11,774 nt of DNA from Pseudoflavonifractor sp964504285 (GTDB taxonomy: Bacteria > Bacillota > Clostridia > Oscillospirales > Oscillospiraceae). Below are positions 8,501 through 11,774 of this stretch, in pieces; the first letter of the stretch is position 1, and each line of letters begins with the position of its first letter. Where the stretch lies: contig CAZDDZ010000082.1 in NCBI GenBank assembly GCA_964504285.1, forward strand, positions 1 through 11,774, written 5' to 3'. Below the pieces are notes generated by a model. That model was given only the letters and a program-made list of their open reading frames with translations, made no database searches and had not been told where the DNA came from. A program made the translations under genes and the position numbers.

Positions 8501-9297
8501 CGATCCCCTTCAGTGCTGCCTCTATGCCCCTGACAGCAACGATTTACGCCAAGTGGTCAATCATCCCCACTGGCGGGAACGGCTCTGGCGGCGCTTCCAC
8601 AGGAAAGGCGCAGATATCCTCCAACCAGGGTGGAACTGTAACGGCCGAAAAAGACGGCACGGTAACCATTACGCCCGATAATGGCTACCGCATAAAGAAC
8701 GTGACGGTCAACGGCATATCCAAGGGTGCGGTAACGTCTCTATCCGGGTTAAAACAAACGGATGTTGTCTCGGTGGTATTTGAAAAGATGGAAGCAAAGG
8801 TCTTTGCGGATGTCGCAGATACCCACTGGGCTAAAAATGAGATTGACTATTGCGTATCCAGGGGCCTGTTTGCAGGCACATCGGAGACGACCTTCAGCCC
8901 GGAAGCTCCCATGACCCGCGCCATGCTGATGGTGGTTCTGGCCCGCATGAATGGGCAGGACACCGCTGGCGGCAGCGTGTGGTATGAAAAGGGCATGAGC
9001 TGGGCGAAAGACAACGGTATATCAGATGGCACGAATCCAAACGGCACCATCACTCGTGAGCAGCTTGTCACTATGCTGTGGCGCTATGCCGGTTCTCCCG
9101 CCGCCACCGGCAGCTTGAGCGGCTTTACCGATGCGGGCAGCGTGGCGGATTACGCAAAGCAAGCCATGGCGTGGGCTGTGGAGAATGGCATCGTATCCGG
9201 CACCTCCGCCACAACCCTGTCACCCAAGGGCAACGCAACCCGCGCGCAGTTGGCCGCGATTCTCACTCGTTTTGACAAAAAGTTTGGTGAAGAATAA
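2557..9297 (+). CDS. giant secreted SLH-anchored modular surface protein (probable adhesin)
   Basis: A 2246-residue exported protein. Residues 1-25 are a signal peptide (MKRKLMSLLL start, cleavage after AALA). Residues ~26-115 are an acidic Pro/Glu-rich linker that opens with three cysteines. Residues ~117-572 and 573-1013 are tandem beta-helix-type units with NGG/GIG turns (a carbohydrate-binding-like surface fold). Residues ~1014-1250 are a divergent third unit. About 1258-1500 are BspA-like leucine-rich repeats (IPDSCVRIGDFAFSAS, IPEGVTAISSMAF). About 1520-1700 are MBG/Ig-like domains. Four InlB B-type repeats (GY.F.GW...) cover 1709-2001. A Gly/Ser linker leads to three SLH domains at ~2081-2243, which should bind secondary cell-wall polymer. 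There is no LPxTG sortase signal. ATG 2557 is chosen over 2539 because GGAGGA at 2545-2550 sits 6 bases upstream and the signal peptide begins there. It follows the EAL gene by 48 bases without a terminator, so co-transcription under the c-di-GMP riboswitch is likely. The ligand is unknown and the adhesin role is inferred from domains. Confidence 0.93.
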   Translation: MKRKLMSLLLCLCMMLSMLPTAALAVEDEGGAAASAPGCTVTEGCTLPNEHEGACAVEGAEETAEKPAGKPAEDPAGEPEPQEGGENSILPIAANDLENIGAVENEPVTQPEPTGELDLADGSIVITATGYRQGTIEYTGTTYGPDFSIKADGEDVTETAYTGSYTITQSGTASTRNGIRVEGLAAEQSVTLSGVNIADPFTGAGVVIYKNAEVELLLSSENSVKGIASNPGIVVCEGATLTIDGYGALYAEGNSNSSGIGSTNQNQAINTSQQYGSIVINGGDITAKAGSAGAGIGRGYGRTIQSITINGGVVHTNQKYGIYADAVTINGGTMECGTSDTAITATAKNNKIVEVNGGSINGAVPSISDTHTQKRLCFGDGAGNLLTNTQVTVTVGEKSWTAITDENGLLYPYLPNGTEVIAAEAGGNTYQTVSVADSNYIPMGISCVCTGQSGTLAMTTKAQNLTVRDGSITLALASVYTKASDCKLPDGFHQQFEAITYDIEKVVKNGQYMVPGSYAAIEDGTLTAYADSNADSYTVYVRALCGPEGGKVYSESIPISVDTYVPISKENTLDIGMGSITVTAGSGENDGKTVYTQGTTDLAVEANTHVTITGSRTDQIIQVEGGNPYLVFDDLTMDNTNTGNGQTPFVLHAGQTAAIELQGVSTLKGGNMAPGVQINKDATLTILGTGTLNAEGKNDSAGIGAPRHTAYAKNNELSGGNLVIESGIINAMGRGKTVGSSKMPSGIGRSHQQALASVTIHGGIVTAYNPDSKVGIDCTTFAMTDGTLKLRQTSIDVTTANVTGGNLDDGYTGAVAGRKLAELYFVEADGTAVANTEVTVKEGDTTWSALTNEDGVITTYFADATKSVSVSYGSVTDEIVELAEGTTEYLIGGTCTCGSVTGVTWTPGVPAAVTLYGAVSGVYTVAEAKLTLSSECSMPIHPTLTPISYGLTVEKDDAAVSGDAEDYATLENGMLTLKHQNAPYTVTLTAEAGDNTATHTVAVTKATAEAAYTFDLSAGKLSASVNNGGQMQYQQGSGAQQIDADGAGVLVTGTTSKGEIALTSGTPKLQLAQIKDGAIWTVTTESSVTAATLDVKTVNGRIYFGASGVGYGQKGYLSAETIKINPENGDIVLMDTGFQQGSLTATGLAVGAEYRILGASQAADRTISNSTEAAITLNVNGESVTIDAGESYTVARAINVSRASSACAYLLPNGESIYKIVVVGENTTAGLNRFDTSTQQPLVQSIYYDPDFESLQDQIIYGTKIKSLSIDHAKYIGMIFYVSPIENIHLGAQVESISRSNYTSSLKSITVDSENKHYKTVDGILYTADGKLLVWAPSRKSGEYTIPDSCVRIGDFAFSASSLTSLTLGAGIASIGSRAFESAKLKSISVVPWNVKYSAVDGVLYSKDGKTLVLYLSGKQDSEFVIPEGVTAISSMAFYQQKGIKSLTLPSTITTIGEHGLADMTALETVHINFKSADALKVMSGNTAIKTVTLAEGYNYSLNLFGKMGANTVMPMQWLSTDGIKVIGQDTHYDGQPHGVTVTATASNVTVEYNTDGETYSAEKPTFTEPGTYRVYYCLTKAADYVPASEGKAASGYNFAREAYSSCTITIQGIQADASWFSFTAGKLQTATNIGTGADVTLAQPVAAPSLENGYTVRYTPSGGEATTEIPTTTGAYLVTVDIDAVGYRGETLTLGYYTILASEQSESKIISFITSGGSPVEPIVALVTEEIETPTAPTRDGYSFAGWYSDAALRDKVEPFPTTMPAEGATYYAKWTRDTYAITYTLNEGTDGGNPKAYHVQTPTFTLLPPTRPGYRFTGWTWEGQTAPQTAVIIPSGSFGDKAYAANWEELHYTIAYQNYAVGEKDSYTAAETSSGGISLTTPASRQGYQFVGWLMEATGTAYVIAADDAEIPQGTMGDLVLSGIWLAENQTLTLDANGGSFEDGAPTRTVTAGYASSITLSQPTRSGYTFAGWYTDSALTIPFSAASMPLTATIYAKWSIIPTGGNGSGGASTGKAQISSNQGGTVTAEKDGTVTITPDNGYRIKNVTVNGISKGAVTSLSGLKQTDVVSVVFEKMEAKVFADVADTHWAKNEIDYCVSRGLFAGTSETTFSPEAPMTRAMLMVVLARMNGQDTAGGSVWYEKGMSWAKDNGISDGTNPNGTITREQLVTMLWRYAGSPAATGSLSGFTDAGSVADYAKQAMAWAVENGIVSGTSATTLSPKGNATRAQLAAILTRFDKKFGEE
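2905..5595 (+). repeat. tandem duplication of a ~450-residue protein unit inside the surface protein
   Basis: Unit A covers 2905-4272 and unit B 4273-5595. Both open alike (LDLADGSIVITATG and LDIGMGSITVTAG). Both then run through NGG- and GIG-rich beta-helix turns, a short module with matching cores (TVTVGEKSWTAITDENG and EVTVKEGDTTWSALTNEDG), a two-cysteine turn (CVC and CTC), and an Ig-like end with KASDCKLPDGFHQ versus SSECSMPIHPTL. A third, more diverged unit seems to start at 5596 (FDLSAGKLSASV) and soon loses similarity. The duplication is clear at protein level but not as near-identical DNA, so it is old. Boundaries are by eye. Confidence 0.7.
6331..7050 (+). repeat. BspA-like leucine-rich repeat block
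   Basis: Encodes several LRR_5-type repeats within the surface protein. Two copies of a YxxVDGxLYxxDGKxLV-like segment (KTVDGILYTADGKLL and SAVDGVLYSKDGKTLV) are each followed by a tyrosine-rich stretch and an IP-start repeat (IPDSCVRIGDFAFSA, IPEGVTAISSMAF). Further repeats read SLTLGAGIASIGSRAFES and SLTLPSTITTIGEHGLAD. BspA-type LRRs in other bacteria bind host proteins or other cells. The 5' part is markedly AT-richer than its flanks: 37% GC over 6301-6420 by hand count. Confidence 0.8.
7681..8559 (+). repeat. four InlB B-type (Listeria-Bacteroides) repeats
   Basis: Four copies of about 70-77 residues. Each has a late GY.F.GW core: DGYSFAGWYSD, PGYRFTGWTWE, QGYQFVGWLME and SGYTFAGWYTD. 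Copies one and four end in YAKW, copy two in AANW and copy three in SGIW. The fourth opens with the classic TLDANGG. Such repeats form beta-grasp-like stalk domains that hold distal modules away from the cell wall. Here they sit directly before the SLH anchor, which fits a stalk role. Confidence 0.88.
8797..9285 (+). repeat. three SLH cell-wall anchoring domains
   Basis: The C-terminus holds three S-layer homology domains. The first begins FADVADTHWAKNEIDYCV and has TFSPEAPMTRAM. The second, WYEKGMSWAKDNGISDG with GTITREQ, is short at its start. The third, FTDAGSVADYAKQAMAWAV, ends in NATRAQLAAIL. In the family a conserved TRAE contacts pyruvylated secondary cell-wall polymer. Here the fourth position varies (TRAM, TREQ, TRAQ), but the overall pattern is intact. 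Confidence 0.9.
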
Positions 9298-9325
9298 AGC
9301 CGTCATGTTCTAACCGCAAATCAAC

Positions 9326-9331
9326 AGGAGG
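9326..9331 (+). promoter_or_regulatory. ribosome binding site pointing to an AUC start codon
   Basis: A perfect AGGAGG lies at 9326-9331. Eight bases downstream, at 9340, the in-frame codon is ATC. No ATG, GTG or TTG in this frame lies between this site and ATG 9379, which is 47 bases away and has no ribosome binding site of its own. The site therefore decides the start of the small gene that follows. Confidence 0.65.
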
Positions 9332-9339
9332 CGAATACT

Positions 9340-9564
9340 ATCGCAGAAATCAGAGTCACCGTCCATGTTTTTCAGCAGATGCTGGACAATGTGTTTCGCA
9401 CTAAGAGCAATATGGCGGATCAACTGGATGTCAGCTACAGCACACTGACTCACATATGGTCGGCAGAACGCATGACCGAAAGCGTTGCTCATGCCATGGA
9501 GCACCTGCTACACTATTGCATGGTACATAAAATCCCCATGGACACTGTGCTGGAAAACTATTAA
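9340..9564 (+). CDS. small HTH-like regulatory protein with non-canonical AUC start
   Basis: A 74-residue protein if started at ATC 9340. It is paralogous to the N-terminal half of the 10619 gene product. The alignment has no gaps from residue ~7 onward: TVHVFQQMLDNVF against TSYLLHYLLENCF, KSNMADQLDV against KADMARRLDM, and HKIPMDTVLENY against HRIPLDPVLTDF. Residues ~22-41 look like a helix-turn-helix (MADQLDVSYSTLTHIW), so DNA binding is plausible but unproven. Starting at ATG 9379 would remove the first 13 residues, including part of the conserved helix, and would ignore the perfect AGGAGG. A start-codon change from ATG to ATC is thus likely, and expression may be low. The gene begins 42 bases after the adhesin stop in the same frame and ends just before a strong terminator. 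It may be the last gene of the riboswitch operon. The specific function is not recognised. Confidence 0.68.
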   Translation: MAEIRVTVHVFQQMLDNVFRTKSNMADQLDVSYSTLTHIWSAERMTESVAHAMEHLLHYCMVHKIPMDTVLENY

Positions 9565-9568
9565 TCTC

Positions 9569-9612
9569 AAAGGCCCTGCGACAGCTTTGCAATTTGCTGT
9601 TGCAGGGCCTTT
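9569..9612. terminator. long bidirectional intrinsic terminator between convergent genes
   Basis: A 17-bp stem pairs AAAGGCCCTGCGACAGC (9569-9585) with 9596-9612, with one G-T wobble and a 10-base loop. On the plus strand the T-run TTTTTCTATTTTT follows directly, which ends the surface-protein/HTH transcription unit. On the minus strand the same hairpin lies just after the stop of the 85-residue gene and is followed by a weaker T-run, so it probably serves both directions. Confidence 0.92.
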
Positions 9613-9614
9613 TT

Positions 9615-9872
9615 CTATTTTTCGGCAAGCCCAAGGCTGCGCCGCAGGTACTTATAAGCAATTTTTTCATACTGTGCCTGTAGCCCTTTCGGTGTTGTGT
9701 CCTCCCCCAGAAGCTCCGCCCTGCGCAGAATTGCAGCGTCTATCATTTCATCGTTCATTGGCTTTGTGTCATCGGTAAATATTTCCTCAATTATTTCGTC
9801 CAACTCAGCCACTGTAAATACCCGTGTATCAGTTCGCAGCGCTGCCAGCACATCGGCGTCATCATTTGTCAT
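9615..9872 (-). CDS. hypothetical 85-residue acidic protein
   Basis: I do not recognise the family. The protein starts MTNDDADVLAALR, has an acidic central segment (ELDEIIEEIF, then TDDTKPMNDEM), and ends in a more basic, helix-prone segment (YEKIAYKYLRRSLGL). It has no signal peptide, membrane segment or cysteine, so it is probably cytoplasmic and mainly helical. The start is well supported: on the minus strand GGAGGA (9878-9883) lies 5 bases upstream of the ATG at 9872. A TATAAT-like -10 lies further upstream at 9939-9944. It is convergent with the 9340 gene, sharing its terminator, and divergent from the Xre repressor gene, which may regulate it. A role as a small partner of that regulator is only a guess from position. 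Confidence 0.78.
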   Translation of the reverse strand: MTNDDADVLAALRTDTRVFTVAELDEIIEEIFTDDTKPMNDEMIDAAILRRAELLGEDTTPKGLQAQYEKIAYKYLRRSLGLAEK

Positions 9873-9902
9873 AGAAGTCCTCCAAATACAGTCCTATGTG
9901 TC

Positions 9903-9925
9903 CTTATCTACTCATATAAGATAAG
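9903..9925. repeat. inverted repeat in the leader of the minus-strand gene
   Basis: CTTATCT at 9903-9909 is the exact reverse complement of AGATAAG at 9919-9925, with a 9-base spacer. It lies downstream of the candidate minus-strand -10 and would fall in the 5' leader of the 85-residue gene. It shares a TTATA/TATAAG flavour with the repeat at 9959-9982, so it could be a second operator. In such AT-rich DNA a chance repeat is also possible. Confidence 0.3.
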
Positions 9926-9938
9926 ATTTTTCTCCTTC

Positions 9939-9968
9939 ATTATACACGATATGGGCGCTATAAGGGAA
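9939..9968 (-). promoter_or_regulatory. candidate promoter of the minus-strand hypothetical gene
   Basis: Read on the minus strand, a perfect TATAAT lies at 9944-9939. The corresponding -35 region, at about 9962-9968, reads TTCCCT/TCCCTT and is weak. The start would give a leader of roughly 60 bases before the ATG at 9872. The -35 region overlaps the inverted repeat at 9959-9982, so a regulator bound there could block this promoter. Confidence 0.42.
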
Positions 9969-9982
9969 TATGTTCTCTTATA
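9959..9982. promoter_or_regulatory. operator-like inverted repeat between divergent genes
   Basis: TATAAGGGAA (9959-9968) and TTCTCTTATA (9973-9982) are reverse complements with a single mismatch, around a TATG centre. The 24-base size, the position between an Xre repressor gene and a divergent gene, and overlap with the minus-strand -35 region all fit an operator for the Xre protein. Binding is inferred, not shown. Confidence 0.42.
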
Positions 9983-10048
9983 AGTTTCTGTATCAATTTC
10001 TGCCACTCAGGTAAAATATATTTGCCAAGCAGGAATTGAGGTGAAATC

Positions 10049-10402
10049 ATGTCCGTATCGTATAAGGTCATTGGCAGACATATCCGCGATGCCCGCAGAG
10101 CATCAAATATGACGCAGGAAGATTTAGCAGATAAACTGGAAATGTCCAGTGCCCATCTGGGAAAAATTGAACGTGGCGAGCGAGCTGTCAATTTGGAGCG
10201 GTTGTCACAGATTTGTCTCCTGCTGGGTGTAGCGCTTGAAACATTGATTGCAGGAGCACTGATCGGCGCTCAGCTGCAAGTACCGGAATCGGACACTGCA
10301 TTTCTGTCGGCCATAACAGAACTGTCGCAGGGCTGCTCGGAAAGGAGTCGGAAGCTGATGCTCCGCCTGTGCCGTGAGGTTTCTGAAAACGAAAAAGACT
10401 GA
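10049..10402 (+). CDS. Xre/Cro-family HTH transcriptional regulator
   Basis: A 117-residue cytoplasmic DNA-binding protein. Residues ~8-62 form an HTH_3 domain: IGRHIRDARRASNMTQEDLA leads into helix 2 and the recognition helix (KLEMSSAHLGKIERGERAV), followed by NLERLSQICLLLGV, a classic Xre signature. The C-terminal ~45 residues are charged and helix-prone, perhaps for dimerisation. There is no protease or peptidase domain of the ImmA or S24 type. GAGGTG at 10038-10043, 5 bases before the ATG, supports this start. The gene stands alone between a divergent small gene and its own strong terminator. Autoregulation, or control of the divergent 85-residue gene through the inverted repeats between them, is the natural inference. 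Family assignment is firm; targets are unknown. Confidence 0.95.
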   Translation: MSVSYKVIGRHIRDARRASNMTQEDLADKLEMSSAHLGKIERGERAVNLERLSQICLLLGVALETLIAGALIGAQLQVPESDTAFLSAITELSQGCSERSRKLMLRLCREVSENEKD

Positions 10403-10422
10403 CGCTGCGGCGTCACTGGATT

Positions 10423-10450
10423 AGCCCGCTCATTTCGAGCGGGCTTTTTT
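10423..10450 (+). terminator. intrinsic terminator of the Xre gene
   Basis: A perfect 9-bp GC-rich stem pairs AGCCCGCTC (10423-10431) with GAGCGGGCT (10437-10445). The loop is ATTTC and a run of T follows directly (10446-10450). It lies 20 bases after the Xre stop codon and separates this gene from the downstream operon. Confidence 0.93.
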
Positions 10451-10489
10451 GCACTTTCCTCTTATGTATTATACCAGCTTTTTTGCAAA

Positions 10490-10541
10490 ATTTGCGGGGA
10501 TGGATGACAAGAATTGCACCTCCGTGCAAAATGTCGCAAAT
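10490..10541. repeat. nested inverted repeats in the leader of the HTH/DUF3825 operon
   Basis: Outer arms ATTTGCG (10490-10496) and CGCAAAT (10535-10541) are exact reverse complements. They enclose a 6-bp hairpin, TTGCAC (10514-10519) with GTGCAA (10524-10529) around a CTCC loop. A short palindrome, GCAAAATTTGC, at 10485-10495 overlaps the left outer arm. The elements sit about 80 bases ahead of the next gene and share a TTTGC/GCAAA core. They may be operator half-sites or a leader RNA structure. No clear promoter was recognised here. Confidence 0.42.
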
Positions 10542-10618
10542 AGGGGTGACGAATTTGCCACGTTCCAGAATCGCTTCAAACCTTGTAAAATTAAGGTGCC
10601 GGTTCGAGGGGGGATTTT

Positions 10619-11158
10619 ATGGAGAAGGAGCTGACGTCTTATCTTTTGCATTATCTATTAGAAAATTGCTTTGAAAGTAAGGCAGACATGGCAAGAAGAC
10701 TGGATATGAATAAACGTGCCCTGCAAAGGGTGTTGAATAATGCAGAGCAGGCCAAGGGCGGCACCATTGCGTTGGATAAGGCTCTGTGCTACTGTGCCAG
10801 ACATCGCATTCCTCTCGATCCTGTTCTCACAGACTTTTTTGCACACAAAGAGGACTCTACATCAGAAACGGAGGAAAGCATGAAGTATCAAACAAAACAC
10901 GCCACTGAAGCCGCATATACCCATTTGGCACTGCTGATGCCGGACAGTCTCTCACCGGAGGGTGCAGAGGTCTTTCGTTCCATGCTGCAATTCATCCAGC
11001 AGGCGTCTGCACACATCTGTCCAAACTGTACTACATGGTGTAATCCGTGGGACGGCTCGGATAAGCTGACCGGCGGCGCTTGTTACCTTGCCCGTATGGC
11101 GCAGTATATTTCCAAGGATGTTGCCGAGCTGTACGGAGATCGGAGGAATCAGGAATGA
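10619..11158 (+). CDS. HTH-like domain fused to a cysteine-rich, probable metal-binding module
   Basis: A 179-residue protein of unrecognised family. Residues 1-73 are a gap-free paralogue of the 9340 protein, with a probable helix-turn-helix at ~21-41 (KADMARRLDMNKRALQRVL). Residues ~74-87 are an acidic, Ser/Thr-rich linker. Residues 88-179 are a separate module whose core, HICPNCTTWCNPWDG, is followed by GGACYL; H132, C134, C137, C141 and C155 could bind zinc. GAGGGGGGA at 10606-10614 supports ATG 10619. A second, excellent ribosome binding site (GGAGGA, 10870-10875) lies 5 bases before in-frame ATG 10880 (M88), exactly at the linker/module boundary, so a 92-residue C-terminal product may also be made. 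The stop overlaps the next start by ATGA, implying translational coupling to the DUF3825 gene. A DNA-binding regulator is the leading guess. Confidence 0.87.
   Translation: MEKELTSYLLHYLLENCFESKADMARRLDMNKRALQRVLNNAEQAKGGTIALDKALCYCARHRIPLDPVLTDFFAHKEDSTSETEESMKYQTKHATEAAYTHLALLMPDSLSPEGAEVFRSMLQFIQQASAHICPNCTTWCNPWDGSDKLTGGACYLARMAQYISKDVAELYGDRRNQE
10870..10882 (+). promoter_or_regulatory. internal ribosome binding site and in-frame ATG
   Basis: GGAGGA at 10870-10875 with ATG at 10880-10882 gives ideal 5-base (AAAGC at the edge) start spacing inside the HTH fusion gene. It would produce only the cysteine-rich module (MKYQTKHATEAAY..., 92 residues). The site falls just after the point where the shorter paralogue at 9340-9564 ends. 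It may be a relic of two genes that fused, or a working alternative start. Confidence 0.5.
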
Positions 11159-11774
11159 CGCCAATTTATGCCGATCTATTTTCGTTTGCCTTTGTGCCCA
11201 ACTGGTATCTTCAATTGGACGAGCTGGCAGAGCTTGCACTGCCGGAGCCGTGGAGCTTCCGGCATCCGGTGTTTGAGAGCAAAAACCCCTATACGCCTAT
11301 TTTGGAGCGATACATACAAGCCATTTTTCGCAAACAAATCATTGATTATAATACAGCCGAACAAGCTAAAAAGGACGAGATATTTTTGATGCGCAATGAG
11401 TTTTCCTGCTTTCACACAGGTCTTTATACAAAACACTATAAACCCATTTATGGCTTCTTTGGTCGGAATCATAAACAAGACAGTCTTTTGAACTGGTATT
11501 TTCGTGGCTTCGTGGATGAAATTTCACCGATGCTTCGGTATGTCACGCCGCTGCCTGAAAAGCCCAGCTATTATATGCCGCAATACGGCGTGAACTATAA
11601 TACCGAATGGCCAATTCGGGTCAACGTGGAGCATATCCTCGGTGACCCCGCTAATGTAGAGCGCATCCCATCTGTCGTGCGTGATGCCCCCAATCTGCCC
11701 CTCCTGCTGGAGGTTGCCGTGGAGCTTGCACGCCGCAGGGCGGTCGTAAATCCCGGCATCGTGGCGGCGCAGGC
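11155..11774 (+). CDS. DUF3825 domain protein, 3' end beyond window
   Basis: An open frame of 206 complete codons runs off the window edge with no stop. It starts MTPIYADLFSFAFVPNW, and ATG 11155 overlaps the previous stop as ATGA. GGAGGA at 11142-11147 sits 7 bases upstream. Recognised pattern: YADLFSFAFVPNW with LDELAELALPEPW near the N-terminus, then FHTGLYTKHYKPIYGFF (residues ~86-102), WYFRGFVDE, and VNVEHILGD further on. These match my recollection of DUF3825, a bacterial domain of unknown biochemical activity that in some proteins accompanies RNA-related domains such as OST-HTH/LOTUS. No signal peptide or membrane segment is visible, so it is probably cytoplasmic. Coupled translation with the HTH/cysteine-rich protein suggests that the two act together. 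The family call is from memory of the motif and was not searched. Confidence 0.87.
   Translation, partial: MTPIYADLFSFAFVPNWYLQLDELAELALPEPWSFRHPVFESKNPYTPILERYIQAIFRKQIIDYNTAEQAKKDEIFLMRNEFSCFHTGLYTKHYKPIYGFFGRNHKQDSLLNWYFRGFVDEISPMLRYVTPLPEKPSYYMPQYGVNYNTEWPIRVNVEHILGDPANVERIPSVVRDAPNLPLLLEVAVELARRRAVVNPGIVAAQ

Noticed and set aside
8797..9297. Sortase-type anchoring of the surface protein
   Set aside because: No LPxTG motif, hydrophobic segment or basic tail is present at the C-terminus. Three SLH domains supply the anchor.
9615..10402. Toxin-antitoxin pair made of the 85-residue protein and the Xre protein
   Set aside because: The genes are divergent rather than in one operon, and the 85-residue protein shows no toxin motif.
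10449..10674. Short open frames in the leader of the HTH/DUF3825 operon
   Set aside because: None has a ribosome binding site or family resemblance, and they overlap the inverted repeats and the real gene start.
1..11774. CRISPR array, tRNA/rRNA genes, transposase or insertion-sequence ends
   Set aside because: No regularly spaced direct repeats, RNA gene signatures or transposase-like proteins were seen.

Overview
The window looks like a chromosomal segment of a gut-type clostridial Firmicute, possibly Oscillospirales/Ruminococcaceae. The signs are strong AGGAGG-type ribosome binding sites, a c-di-GMP-I type riboswitch, an SLH-anchored surface protein with BspA-like and InlB B-type repeats, moderate-to-high GC genes and AT-rich intergenic DNA. 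The exact taxon cannot be fixed from sequence alone.

Region 1 (1-9297) reads as one cyclic-di-GMP controlled surface module. An AT-rich leader with a weak candidate promoter (85-112) runs into a c-di-GMP-I (GEMM-I) riboswitch candidate (about 139-235) and an intrinsic terminator hairpin (241-280). Next comes a REC-GGDEF-EAL-PAS-like protein (319-2508). Its GGDEF motif is degenerate (EADAF) and its EAL domain keeps every catalytic residue, so it is predicted to be a c-di-GMP phosphodiesterase. Only 48 bases later, with no terminator between, starts a 2246-residue secreted protein (2557-9297). It has a signal peptide, two tandem ~450-residue beta-helix-type units, a BspA-like leucine-rich-repeat block, Ig/MBG-like domains, four InlB B-type repeats and three C-terminal SLH domains. 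The likely logic is that the riboswitch senses c-di-GMP and sets expression of both the enzyme that destroys it and a giant cell-surface adhesin.

Region 2 (9298-10450) holds small regulators. A 74-residue HTH-like protein (9340-9564) appears to start at AUC. A long two-way terminator (9569-9612) separates it from a convergent 85-residue acidic hypothetical protein on the minus strand (9615-9872). Across a divergent intergenic region with inverted repeats lies an Xre-family repressor (10049-10402), closed by a textbook terminator.

Region 3 (10451-11774) starts with a 168-base leader with nested inverted repeats. It is followed by a two-gene operon. The first gene (10619-11158) encodes a protein whose N-terminal half is a gap-free paralogue of the 9340 protein, fused to a cysteine-rich module that has its own internal ribosome binding site and ATG. 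The second (11155 to the window edge) overlaps it by ATGA and encodes a DUF3825-type protein cut off by the end of the window.

No tRNA, rRNA, CRISPR array, insertion sequence or transposase was seen.
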